DNA of 64,000 bases, taken from NCBI GenBank assembly GCA_934045075.1, contig OW203723.1:21913615-21977614 (forward strand), read 5' to 3'. A model generated the notes under the pieces. The model saw only the letters and a list, made by a program, of their open reading frames with translations, had not been told where the DNA came from and did not search any database. The position numbers and the translations under genes are program-made. This document shows positions 51,126 to 59,865 of this stretch, one piece after another. Within the stretch, counting starts at the first letter, position 1; each line of letters starts with the position of its first letter. The stretch comes from Yponomeuta sedellus. Taxonomy: Eukaryota; Arthropoda; Insecta; Lepidoptera; Yponomeutidae.

Positions 51126-51530
51126 CGTGCTGCAGGGACAGGACAATTTAAAAAAAAGTCCCGTCCGTCGAGTGCCGGCATGGGTGGAATTTTTAGCATT
51201 TAAATAGGTTTTCTTAATATTTGTTTGTATTAAGTTTGCAGTGTATATATATTATATTTTACCACTTTTTTTTCACTTTTTTATTTTAGTATTTTGCGAT
51301 TTTTATGTGTGTGCAATAAAGTCTAAATCTAGGTACCAGTATATATAATTACAAAATATTTTTTTGTATGTCTCTACCAAATTAAGCCTTCGCTTAAAGC
51401 CCTGTAAGTACGTAGATAGAATAAGATTATTTATTTAAAAACCTATTTAGAGGCTAAAAATTTCAGCCGTGCCGGTTTTTAAAATTGTCCTTCACATGTT
51501 AGTGCATTAAAAAGAATATGTATACGTGTT
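51126..51530. repeat. SINE-A tail fragments in AT-rich DNA
   Basis: Pieces such as TAATGCACTAACCCGTGC (51111), GTGCCGGCATGGGTGGAATT (51171) and AACCTATTTAGAGGCTAAAA (51437). GCGATTTTTATGTGTGTGCAATAAAGTC near 51300 resembles another LINE tail. Confidence 0.65.
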
Positions 51531-51708
51531 ACTAACATTAGAATTAGTCTACTAACAATATAGTATGATTTTTTTAATTTTAAGTAATAAATAAATTAAT
51601 TTAAATTACTTAATACTGGCCATACGCAAAAATATCGGGACAAATTACGAAACTCCTCTTGCGTCGGTTAAAAATTTCTAGTTTGCGCACTTTTAAATTT
51701 ATTTATAT

Positions 51709-51958
51709 ATAGTTAGAATATTTTTCGGGGTTTAAACGCGTAGTAATTTATTTATATTTTACCTCCACGTTTCGACGACGTTACAGCCATCGTGGTCACG
51801 AGAAGACTGATGGCTGGCACCCGTTCGCATCTTCGGCTGATGAGGTTTCAGTAGGTTTCAGACTACCCTCAATCAGCTATCACAAAGCACTATTAGGGTT
51901 GCGACACACTACACTGACAATGTCGGACGATAAGCCCCGAAAATATTCTAACTATGTG
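51709..51958. mobile_element. fold-back MITE with related core
   Basis: Inverted ends TTAGAATATTTTTCGGGG and CCCCGAAAATATTCTAAC. Centre CCTCCACGTTTCGACGACGT, TACAGCCATCGTGGTCACG: the same core idea as family L with different ends. One isolated end lies at 24485-24505. Confidence 0.78.
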
Positions 51959-52039
51959 TACAAGTCGCGAAAGTTTAAAATATGTTTATTTATATTATTA
52001 GACCCGTTTAATATACTATGTATAGGCATCGCGAGTCAT

Positions 52040-52300
52040 TAAGAGACATTTAAGATACGAGTCTAAGCCCGATTATTTATTAGGTAAAACGTAATTACCT
52101 TAATTCGTAATTAAATAATCGCGATTAGACCCATCTTCTGTAATATAAAAATGAATCCCCGAACGTGTTGGTAAGCGCAAATCTCGAGAGCAGCTGAACC
52201 GATTTCGCTGATTCTTTTTTAGAATATTCCTTGAAGTACGAGGATGGTTCTTACGGAGAGAAAGATTAAAAAAAACTGTTGTACACAAAAATCTAAATTC
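52040..52300. repeat. MITE L fragment then repeat H copy
   Basis: 52070-52125 has TATTAGGTAAAACGTAATTA and TAATCGCGATTAGACCC (both MITE L arms, core deleted). 52130-52290 is repeat H, plus strand. Confidence 0.75.
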
Positions 52301-52312
52301 CATAGATATTTC

Positions 52313-52378
52313 TTAACCTAAGAGTAAAGACGATGGATTTGTCACTAAAAGTGATCTCTTCCAGACAACCTTTGGATG
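52313..52378 (-). mobile_element. LINE 3' tail fragment
   Basis: Inverse of GGTTGTCTGGAAGAGATCAC, TTTTAGTGACAAATCC; same family as 40100-40228. Confidence 0.6.
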
Positions 52379-52469
52379 GACTGTACTAATATATTGGAGA
52401 AGGAAGTATTGTCTAATATAGAACGTAGAATTAATTAAATACTCGCATTTCGGCCACAATATGCACACT

Positions 52470-52592
52470 CTATATAAAAATGAGTTGCTGAATGTGTTGG
52501 TGAGGATGGTCCTTACGGAGAGAAAAATAAAAAAAATTAAGAATTGACTGGTAGGCGGTACGAAGTTCACTGGGTCAGCTAGTTTAATATAA
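52470..52592 (+). repeat. repeat H, internally deleted copy
   Basis: Starts ATGAGTTGCTGAATGTGTTG, jumps to GAGGATGGTCCTTACGGAGA, ends GGTACGAAGTTCACTGGGTC then AGCTAGT. Confidence 0.78.
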
Positions 52593-52854
52593 AACCATAT
52601 ATGATGTTCGCGAGTCTTTGAGAAATACCACTTGTGTATTGTCACAATCGCAATAGGCCCCTATGACAATACATAGGTGAAGTTATGACTCCTCAACGGA
52701 ACTGCCTTCCATCAGGCAAATTGCACTCCATTGAGACGAAGTTAAGCGTAGTGACTGTCTGGTGATGTTTGTTTACGAAACCCGCCCCCGCTGCACGATG
52801 CCGCGATAAGTGTTTTGTCGCGCGTTCGAGTAAAAAAAATATCGTTAGAAAACC

Positions 52855-53090
52855 TGTGCCGTGCTTCGCAATGCACGTTAAGCCGTTGATGCCGGCTGTC
52901 ATGTAATGGCAGTCGTCAAGCCATATCAGAGGCCTTATGGGCGGCTTGATAACTTCTGACAGTAAGGCCCGCCAATGTCTTACAATCCTCCACCAACCCG
53001 GACTTGGCCTCCGTGGTGGATTATGGCCTAACCTTCCTGCGATGCAGGAAGAGACCCGTGCCCCAGCAGTGGGGACATACAAGGGTTGGT
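52855..53090 (+). repeat. repeat D, 5'-truncated copy
   Basis: TGCTTCGCAATGCACGTTAA to CAGTGGGGACATACAAGGGT. Confidence 0.87.
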
Positions 53091-53091
53091 A

Positions 53092-53257
53092 ACGAGGAAA
53101 CCTGAGTGTCGGAGGAATTCACATGCCTCAGCGTTTCAAATTGCCAATCCGTGGTGAATCCGTGTGCGTGGTTATTAAAATAGTACTCTCTCTCTCTCTG
53201 AGAGAGAAGGCCTTTGCCCTGCAGTGGGACGAATATAGGCTACATAAAAAAAATCGG
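53092..53257 (+). repeat. SINE-C body and 3' end
   Basis: GAGGAAACCTGAGTGTCGGA, AAATTGCCAATCCGTGGTG, CTCTCTGAGAGAGAAGGCCT, CCCTGCAGTGGGACGAATAT. Follows repeat D directly. Confidence 0.82.
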
Positions 53258-53289
53258 CGAGCCGATAGGTAGGTACTTACATAGTATAG

Positions 53290-53466
53290 CTTAATGGTTC
53301 GCGATACTCATACATAGTTATATACTAAACGGGTCAAATCGCGATTATTTATTAGGTAAAACGTCTACCCGAGACCACGGCAACTGTAACGCTGCCGAAA
53401 CGTCGGGAAATAAGGTAGTTACGTTTACCTAATAAATAATCGCGATTTGACCCGTTTAATATACTA
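53290..53466. mobile_element. MITE family L, complete fold-back
   Basis: Arms ATACTAAACGGGTCAAATCG, CGATTATTTATTAGGTAAAA and their inverse, with core GACCACGGCAACTGTAACGC, TGCCGAAACGTCGGG. The best view of the family's symmetry. Confidence 0.87.
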
Positions 53467-53737
53467 GGTACTTACATGTTATTAATAGTTTAGGAATCGA
53501 CCCTCGCAGTTTTTTCCGAAGTTTTTTTGACGTGAATACTTCGTTGTACCTTAGAAATATCGTAATTAGAAGATTATAATTTGAAACCGGCTTATAATTT
53601 GGTTGAGATATTTTCTATTCTAAAAACGCTGGAATTAATCCACTATCACACTTCACACTAATATTATAAAGGCGCAAGTTTATGAGTGTGTATATTTGTT
53701 ACTTCTTCACGTATAAACGGCTGGAGCGATTATACTA

Positions 53738-54075
53738 TTTTATTTTTAATGCACTAACCCGTGCTAAGGACAATTTTAAAAACCTATAATTTGAAAATAA
53801 AAATAGTATAATCATGTGGGTACAGCGATATCATTCGGATGTAAAAACCTAACTGCAAAGTAGGTATTCGGGGCTGTAAGTGATGCAATCGACTTCAGCC
53901 AGATGTCGCTGCCTGTACGTAATACAGAGAATAGTGTAAAGAGGTTCGAAATTTCATTGATGCCGGTGAGTCGCCCATTAGCTCAGTTGGAAAGAGCGCT
54001 GGCACGGATAGCCAGAGGTCGCGGGTTCGAATCCCGGCATGGGTGGAATTTTTAGCCTCCAAATAGGTTTTTAAG
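53738..54075 (+). repeat. SINE-A copy with 5' extension
   Basis: A minus tail piece (53745-53785), then AATCATGTGGGTACAGCGAT, 5' extension, head (GTCGCCCATTAGCTCAGTTG), perfect B box and tail to 54075. Confidence 0.88.
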
Positions 54076-54230
54076 GCTGGAGCGATGTTACTAAAATTTG
54101 GTATGGAGTTAGCCGACATCCTGGATTAACACAAAGGCTACGTTTTACTGCGGGAAAATATATTATTCCCATGGGAACATCAACAAACCGCGGGTAACAC
54201 CGCGGGCCACAGCTAGTACACTATAAACAA
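54076..54230 (-). repeat. repeat M copy
   Basis: TGGAGCGATGTTACTAAAAT, ACGTTTTACTGCGGGAAAAT, AACACCGCGGGCCACAGCTA on the plus strand: inverse of 22480-22600. Confidence 0.78.
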
Positions 54231-54464
54231 CAGGAAACACAACAAACACACTTCTCTGTCTTTTACCGCAGTTCATTTGTGGTCGGAATATTCAATCCTA
54301 TCACGTGGTCCGGAATAGTGTCTGAGCCAGTGGCCACACAGAAGGTGAAGGAAAAGATGAACAAAAGACTTTTCATAGAAATGTTCTCTAGATACTAATG
54401 TGGCCTGGGTAGTACGACAACGCTAGTTGCGGGATATATATACCAGGTTTATTTTCTACTAGGT

Positions 54465-54960
54465 ACCTGTGCTCCGCGGTGTGACCCGCAGTTATCGATT
54501 TTCCCATGGATATAAGATTTTCCACAGTAAAACGTAGCCTATGAGTTAATCCAGGGTGTCAGCTAACTCCATACCAAATTTTACTAAAATCGCTCCTGGC
54601 GTTTAGACGTGAAGAAGTAACAAACATACACACTCACAAACTTTTGCCTTTATATTATTAGTGTGAATTGTGTGATGTGATTTAAATTTTGTTACTTCTT
54701 CACATCTAAACGCCAGGAGCGATCCTGGCGTTTAGACGTGAAGATGTAACAAACATACACACTCACAAATTTTTGCCTTTATATTATTAGTGTGAATTGT
54801 GATATGATGTGATTTAAATTTTGTTACTTCTTCACGTGTAAACGCCAGGAGCGATCCTGGCGTTTAGACGTGAAGATGTAACAAACATACACACTCACAC
54901 TTTTGCCTTTATATTATTAGTGTGAATTGTGATGTGATGTGATTTAATTTTTTATTCATC
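54465..54960. repeat. repeat M with three tandem units of about 130 bp
   Basis: 54465-54605 is an ordinary plus copy. From 54600 three successive units repeat: GTTTAGACGTGAAGAWGTAA, CATACACACTCACA, TTATATTATTAGTGTGAATT, then TTGTTACTTCTTCACRTSTA and AACGCCAGGAGCGATCCTGG. Unit junctions (AACGCCAGGAGC / GATCCTGGCGTT) are palindromic. Confidence 0.87.
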
Positions 54961-54995
54961 TAGCGAATAAGGTTTGCCTGATGGTGGCAGTAATG

Positions 54996-55672
54996 CTGAG
55001 TGCTTAGTGCGAGTTTTTTAACTACTCGATCGCGTTAACGTAAACTCATATTTCTATGGCATCGAGGAAGCGCCACCTAGCGACAAGTATGGAAATTAAA
55101 ATTGCTGAGATTGGTGTTAGTGCATTAAAAAGAATATAAATATTAAGAACTTCTTCCTTTTTTTCATCATCATCACCATAACCCGCTCTGGTGTCAGTGC
55201 ACTGCTAGACACAGGCCTCTCCCAGGACTCTCCCTCTTCCTTTTTTATGTTAGTTAGAAAGACATACATGCATACAAAACCTCACGCCTGTATCCAGAAG
55301 GGTAGGCAAAGACCAGGGTCTGCCACTTGACACGATCCTGACAGAAAGCTTAGTGCGAGTTTTTTAACTACTCGATCGCGTTAACGTAAACTCATATTTC
55401 TATGGCATCGAGACAGCGCCACCTAGCGACAAGTATGGAAATTAAAATTGCTGAGTGCGAGTTGTAATGGTTTACGTTCAGAAGTGAACACGTTTACCAG
55501 CCAAAACACGAATAAACGCGAGCGCGAGTTGTACTGTGACAGCGTTTTGCCAGTTCGAACGGTTAACTTACCCATACCATTGAATTAATTCAATGTCCAT
55601 ACTCACTACTCAATGCTCGATTAACGCGGTAGTAAAGTTATTCGATTGGATCTGTCAAACTCGCACTAAGCA
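54996..55672. mobile_element. TIR element with an internal long duplication
   Basis: Ends AGTGCTTAGTGCGAGTTT at 54997 and its inverse AAACTCGCACTAAGCACT ending at 55671. A segment of about 105 bases (GTGCGAGTTTTTTAACTACT ... AAATTAAAATTGCTGAG) occurs at about 55000-55105 and again at about 55350-55455, almost exactly. Between the two lies a minus-strand LINE-tail composite (55106-55345). No TIR-encoded ORF. Confidence 0.78.
55106..55345 (-). mobile_element. LINE 3' end composite between long direct repeats
   Basis: Inverse of the 50608-51125 family: GAAGAACTTCTTAATATTTA, ATGATGATG run, CCTGTGTCTAGCAGTGCACT, GAGGAAGAGTCC-like, CATACTTCAC... then LINE end. Target duplication of about 105 bases. 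Confidence 0.72.
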
Positions 55673-55989
55673 CTGGTATCTGCTTACCCCACCGGTGAGT
55701 TTATGCATATGTATTCCTATCTTTTGTGTGCATCTATAATCCTTGTCCACGCAATTCGCTCATCGCGCATGCCGTTCCTGGTACCAATTACAATACACCT
55801 TTTAATGAAAACAGTGTGCAGCGCGCACGGAATAGCGATTAATTAATTAGTATTTTATTTTGCGCGGTGTTCGGATCATAATTCAATCTCGTCGTGACAA
55901 GGCGTCCTCGGCATGGCGTGATTGTCGTGCTTAATTAATTAATCTAGAACCGAATGGACGTACTCCCTGTTCGGTCAACTTATGATACC

Positions 55990-56236
55990 TGTAGAAGAAA
56001 ACCTAACGTAATAATACAGATATTTTCTAGCATAGTGTGGCCATTAGTGCTGTGCACTCCTTAGGTATGCGCGCGGCGAGACGGGGGGGAGAATCGGCTG
56101 CTGCGCCAGGCGTCCGTCACTCGCTCAAGGTCACGCGTTATATACCTGCCGCTCGGCGTATCGTCCACGATACAACCGACAAAGGGGCGCTACGCCTGCC
56201 TGAGCGCTCGCACCGCAAGTTTCCCGCGTTTACTAA
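55990..56236 (+). promoter_or_regulatory. CpG-rich candidate promoter/first exon
   Basis: GC- and CG-rich (GCGCGCGGCGAGACGGGG region, 56067 on) in contrast to the flanks, with a TTATATACC near 56138 and a consensus donor ACTAA|GTAAGT at 56237. A frame from 56037 stays open to the donor but shows no domain. A THAP-like exon follows at once (56249-56340). Confidence 0.4.
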
Positions 56237-56248
56237 GTAAGTACTCGA

Positions 56249-56341
56249 AATGCCGCGAAACCACGTAAGTATTATTGTGCAGTGGATGGTTGTAAAACAA
56301 ATGAAGAATTATCATTTTTTCACTGCCGAGATACGAAGAAA
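56249..56341 (+). pseudogene. THAP-like first exon, start out of frame
   Basis: In one frame the segment reads AAKPRKYYCAVDGCKTNEE, LSFFHCRDTKK and meets a donor AAAG|GTAAGT at about 56342. YYCAVDGC (C-x4-C) followed by LSFFH fits the start of a THAP zinc finger. The only nearby ATG (56250, MPRNH) is one base out of frame with it, and a stop lies 15 bases upstream in the THAP frame. One missing base would restore MPRN-(x)-KYYCAV. No downstream exon with the W and CxxH part was found. Either a decayed copy or an assembly indel. Confidence 0.5.
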
Positions 56342-56603
56342 GGTAAGTAGTATTTTAAATCTTATATTTATTTCTTTTAACATTTAGGTAGGTAGGTACT
56401 ATAAAATAAAGTAAAATAAATACATAAAGGTAACTGTTTTTTTTCGTGGACTTGTTAATTTTGATTCTAAATAACTACATCCGTTCTAACATTATTAGGC
56501 GTAAGTGTCTCTGTCTGTCACGTTTTCACGGCTGTACTGTGGCTATACCGAAAATTTTAAAAAATGCACAACAATTTATAGTCGTAAATTGATGTAAAAT
56601 AGT

Positions 56604-56895
56604 ATTTTCTAAGGTTAACACTAGCAGTAGACATAATTAATACTGTTTTAATTGTTTTATACGGATTTATGCTCGTTTATTACATTTATTACATGTAATA
56701 AACGAGCATAAATCCGTATCCGTTCCGTTTTTATACGGATTTATGTTTTTATCCGTATAAAAACATAAATCCGTATAAAAACAACAGATGACCGTCATCC
56801 GGGACCACGGCACCTGAAAAAGTGCCGAAACGTTGGAAAATTGTAAAAAATGTAATAAACGAGCATAAATCAGTATAAAAACAGTTTTAATTGAT
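56604..56895. mobile_element. fold-back MITE related to 50833-51080
   Basis: Left end ATAGTATTTTCTAAGG, GCAGTAGACATAATTAA; arms TTTTATACGGATTTATGCTC, GTTTATTACATTTATTACAT; core GGGACCACGGCACCTGAAAA, AGTGCCGAAACGTTGG; extra repeats of CCGTATAAAAACATAAAT near the middle. Confidence 0.82.
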
Positions 56896-56931
56896 GGAAA
56901 ATGCCAAAAATAACAATTTTATAATAGTTCG

Positions 56932-57058
56932 CTCCACGACTTTTAGCAGTTGCTAAAAGTCGTGGAGTCATGCACGACAAAGATGGGTAGTTACCATCGA
57001 TAAAATATTAATACTTTAGTAAAATTTTATCGATGGTAGTTAACCATCTTTGTCGTGC
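56932..57058. repeat. two adjacent hairpins
   Basis: 56932-56967 is a perfect inverted repeat with 17-base arms (CTCCACGACTTTTAGCA) and a 2-base loop. 56972-57058 is a second one: arms GCACGACAAAGATGG and CCATCTTTGTCGTGC, and inside them ACCATCGATAAAAT / ATTTTATCGATGGT. Likely small fold-back elements. Confidence 0.85.
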
Positions 57059-57860
57059 GTGTATTTGTTTTTAATGTTAATTTTAATTTAGGATCAACTA
57101 AATTGGCTTTTTAGTGTTTCGTAGTAAACATTAGAAACAAAACATGTACAACAAACATGGATGTCAAATATTTACGTATTTCTTGAATTCAAACCAATAT
57201 AATGTGGTCGACTCTGACCGCCACGCCCAATCCAAAAACTAAAATCAGTTTTGTCTGTCCCCTTCTTTTTAGATATTTGTCTAGGAATAGAGAGGGACAA
57301 AATAGAAACCATTCCATTTTCAGGATAAACGTGGCGGTCAAAATCGCCCACAATGACGAAAAATTAAGTTTGATACTTAATGTTTGCTTTTCAGACGCCG
57401 CCGCAATTGGCTTGCGACAATAGGGCAGCCTGATCTAATAACAACTCAAACAAAGTCAGTTTGTCATTTTATATTACATATTTTTGACAAATAAATAAAT
57501 ATGGTTCTTTCACAACATTCTTTTTATTCCAGTAATAATCATCATAGGTAACCCTAGCGCATTTGTGCGATGACGCGCTTGCACGTGAGTCGCACGGTGG
57601 GCAACACAATCTCGACTCTTTGAGCGGGTACTTATGGTATATTTCTCTTCGCTGTGAACAGTAGTTATTATTATTAAGATTTTGTAGGCTATTATAGCGT
57701 AGGTATTTTCGCTTTAGTATGGGAGTGATGTATCTGTTACGTAGTAACTATTATCTAATCTGTGGCTGCGCTCTGTCAGTGCGCCATCAACCCACCTCGC
57801 CTCGCCTCACCCCGCCACCTCCTACCTCGCCGCGCATACCTCAGGGAGTGATAGTATCAG
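57059..57860. other. no gene established
   Basis: A 73-codon plus frame (57202-57423) has no family features. 57780-57845 is a CCT/CGCC-rich run (CCTCGCCTCGCCTCACCCCG). Confidence 0.4.
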
Positions 57861-58017
57861 AGCACAGAACATAAAAAAAGAGTAGAAGTCGTAAGTGGGC
57901 GGTGCCCGCGTGCCTCACATTAGCAATGTATTGCCTATGCGTAGTTGGTGACAGTTTTGTTTACTTCAGTTGCCGTGAGCTTCTAGTAAAGAAAAAAATG
58001 GTGAAAACTTGATTAAA

Positions 58018-58097
58018 ATGCCTTGTTGTGCTGAGTTAGAGAGCAAAAGTAAAAGCTGGGCACTAAAATATACCGATCATGCCGTAATATTTCATCG
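58018..58097 (+). pseudogene. THAP-like first exon in duplication copy 1
   Basis: ATG, then MPCCAELESKSKSWALKY, TDHAVIFHR and a donor CG|GTAAGA (phase 2). The tail VIFHR|(F P) agrees with the 'FHRFP' segment of THAP domains, and the exon ends where THAP first exons often do. But where a second zinc cysteine is expected (AVxGC) the sequence has LES, so zinc binding is lost. The stretch upstream (CTTCAGTTGCC) resembles an insect initiator. Probably a transposon or decayed gene first exon. Confidence 0.45.
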
Positions 58098-58429
58098 GTA
58101 AGACGTATTTCATTGTATTTTTAATTAAATTTGTAATGACATGAGCACGGAAACCAATCTGAAAATGAAAAAGTGAAACCACCTTTATTTACTGGTTAGT
58201 AAAGTTAAATTTTCATCGAAGAAAGTGTACCTTCTCTAGAAATTTCTGTCATAATTTGAATTCTACTCAATTACGGATGGGGGCACACATGATAAAAATC
58301 TATCGATAATTGTCTATGACTTAGTAGTCCTACATACTTAATGGTACTTAGGTATTGTAAATTCCAATTCGTCTAAGTAGGTAAAATAATTGTTTTATAC
58401 CTACTTCCCAAGTGCCTTTTCACATGCAC

Positions 58430-58560
58430 CCGGTCGCCGTCCGGTCGCCGGGCCGGGTAAAGTAGTAATGTATGAGCTCCGGTCGCCGGCGCCGGCTGGT
58501 CGTTGTGCGTGTGAAAACTGTCATTGGAGCTCATACATTACTACTTTTCATACAAGATAT
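58430..58560. repeat. hairpin with GGTCGCCGG repeats (copy 1)
   Basis: AGTAGTAATGTATGAGCTCC and its inverse GGAGCTCATACATTACTACT enclose CGGTCGCCGGCGCCGGCTGG; outside lie TTTTCACATGCAC and GTGCGTGTGAAAA, also inverted. A compound fold-back. Confidence 0.82.
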
Positions 58561-59865
58561 GACATGAGCACATATATCGCGATATAGTTTTTCTTCACCA
58601 GTTTATCAGTTACTGAAATATCTAAGAAACTATCGAAGTAATTTTCATCTTACCCCTTTGACAACAGAAAACCGAGGCAATGTTACAACAACCCTCTCGG
58701 AATCAAAACAATTTGGAAGTGAGTTTTCGTTTAGTTTCCTAAGGAACCGGATACGAAATTAAAATGGATGGCAACGACAGGAAGGCAAAATTGGTTCAAA
58801 ACGACGATGAACACAATATACAAAGCTTTTTTATGAACACTTCATAAACACTAAAAATGGCGGAAGGTGGCACTTATGTGATGCAGCAATACCAGAAAAA
58901 ATGTGCTTCACTTCCAGGTTAGACTCTTGCGTATAAATGAAATATATTAGTACCATCGTCAATAAAATTAGTATTATCGTATGAAACATGGCTTACAGAT
59001 AAACAAAGATCTGAGTTGAGTCGTAGAATACATTATATTTCCCGTTTTATAATTTCTAACGCCCGCGAAGCAACGGGTTAAAGCTAGTTTTAAATAAGAG
59101 ATAACATTTTATAATATGAAATCTACCACATTGTTTTATTTGTGCGTCTATGTACCCTATTAGTGTTAATTCTTTTTATTAAACAATCGTGCTTTTTTTA
59201 CCTTTCCCGCACTCGTGCGTTTTCTTTCCCAACTGTCTCAAATGTCAAAATAATGTATATTAAAAAGAAAAACCAACCATGAAGTTTTTACTAAAAAAAA
59301 TCATAGAAGTTTTTATGAGCTACTAATTTGTTTCAATATCAGATTTAATGATTTGATTGAATGAGTTAAGTTAGGTTTAATTTCATTTCATCTCATTAAA
59401 TTTCATTTCATATCAATAAAAAAATTCTTCTGAAGACTTGGCTGTATGGGCATAGTTCCCTTTGCCTTCTAGAATGGGTGAAGAAAAAAAATCTCTGCTT
59501 ATATTTTTTTACGGTTGGCGCCATTTTCTAAATATATTTTCTTTATTCAATTGCTTATTTTTTTCGCAACTGTATTAAAAATAGTCGTTCAGTACACGTG
59601 CGGAACCGTCATTGCAACTTGTCGGAACTCTTTGCAATGACAGCCTTTCCGCACTTGTAATGAAGTATACTATATTGCACAAAAGATAATGTAGAAAAGA
59701 TGCATTTTCTACCAGTCAACCCGCAGGCAAAAAAGAAATAGCTAAAAATACTTCTAAGTATCAGTATTCATATTCGGCCGTTAATGTGTAAACTGTTTGT
59801 ACGAGTATAATTTGTCGATAGGTTCTCCCTATCGACAAACTAGAACTCGCATTGTCCCAACCACA

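Larger units (their letters stand above)
57862..59865 (+). repeat. tandem duplication, copy 1 (about 2.0 kb)
   Basis: Begins CAGAACATAAAAAAAGAGTA and ends CTAGAACTCGCATTGTCCCA; the same borders enclose copy 2. It holds a THAP-like exon near its start (58018), a fold-back hairpin (58430-58560), repeat J (59375-59660) and a terminal hairpin TTTGTCGATAGG / CCTATCGACAAA. It has about 316 bases (58784-59099) absent from copy 2. Confidence 0.9.
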
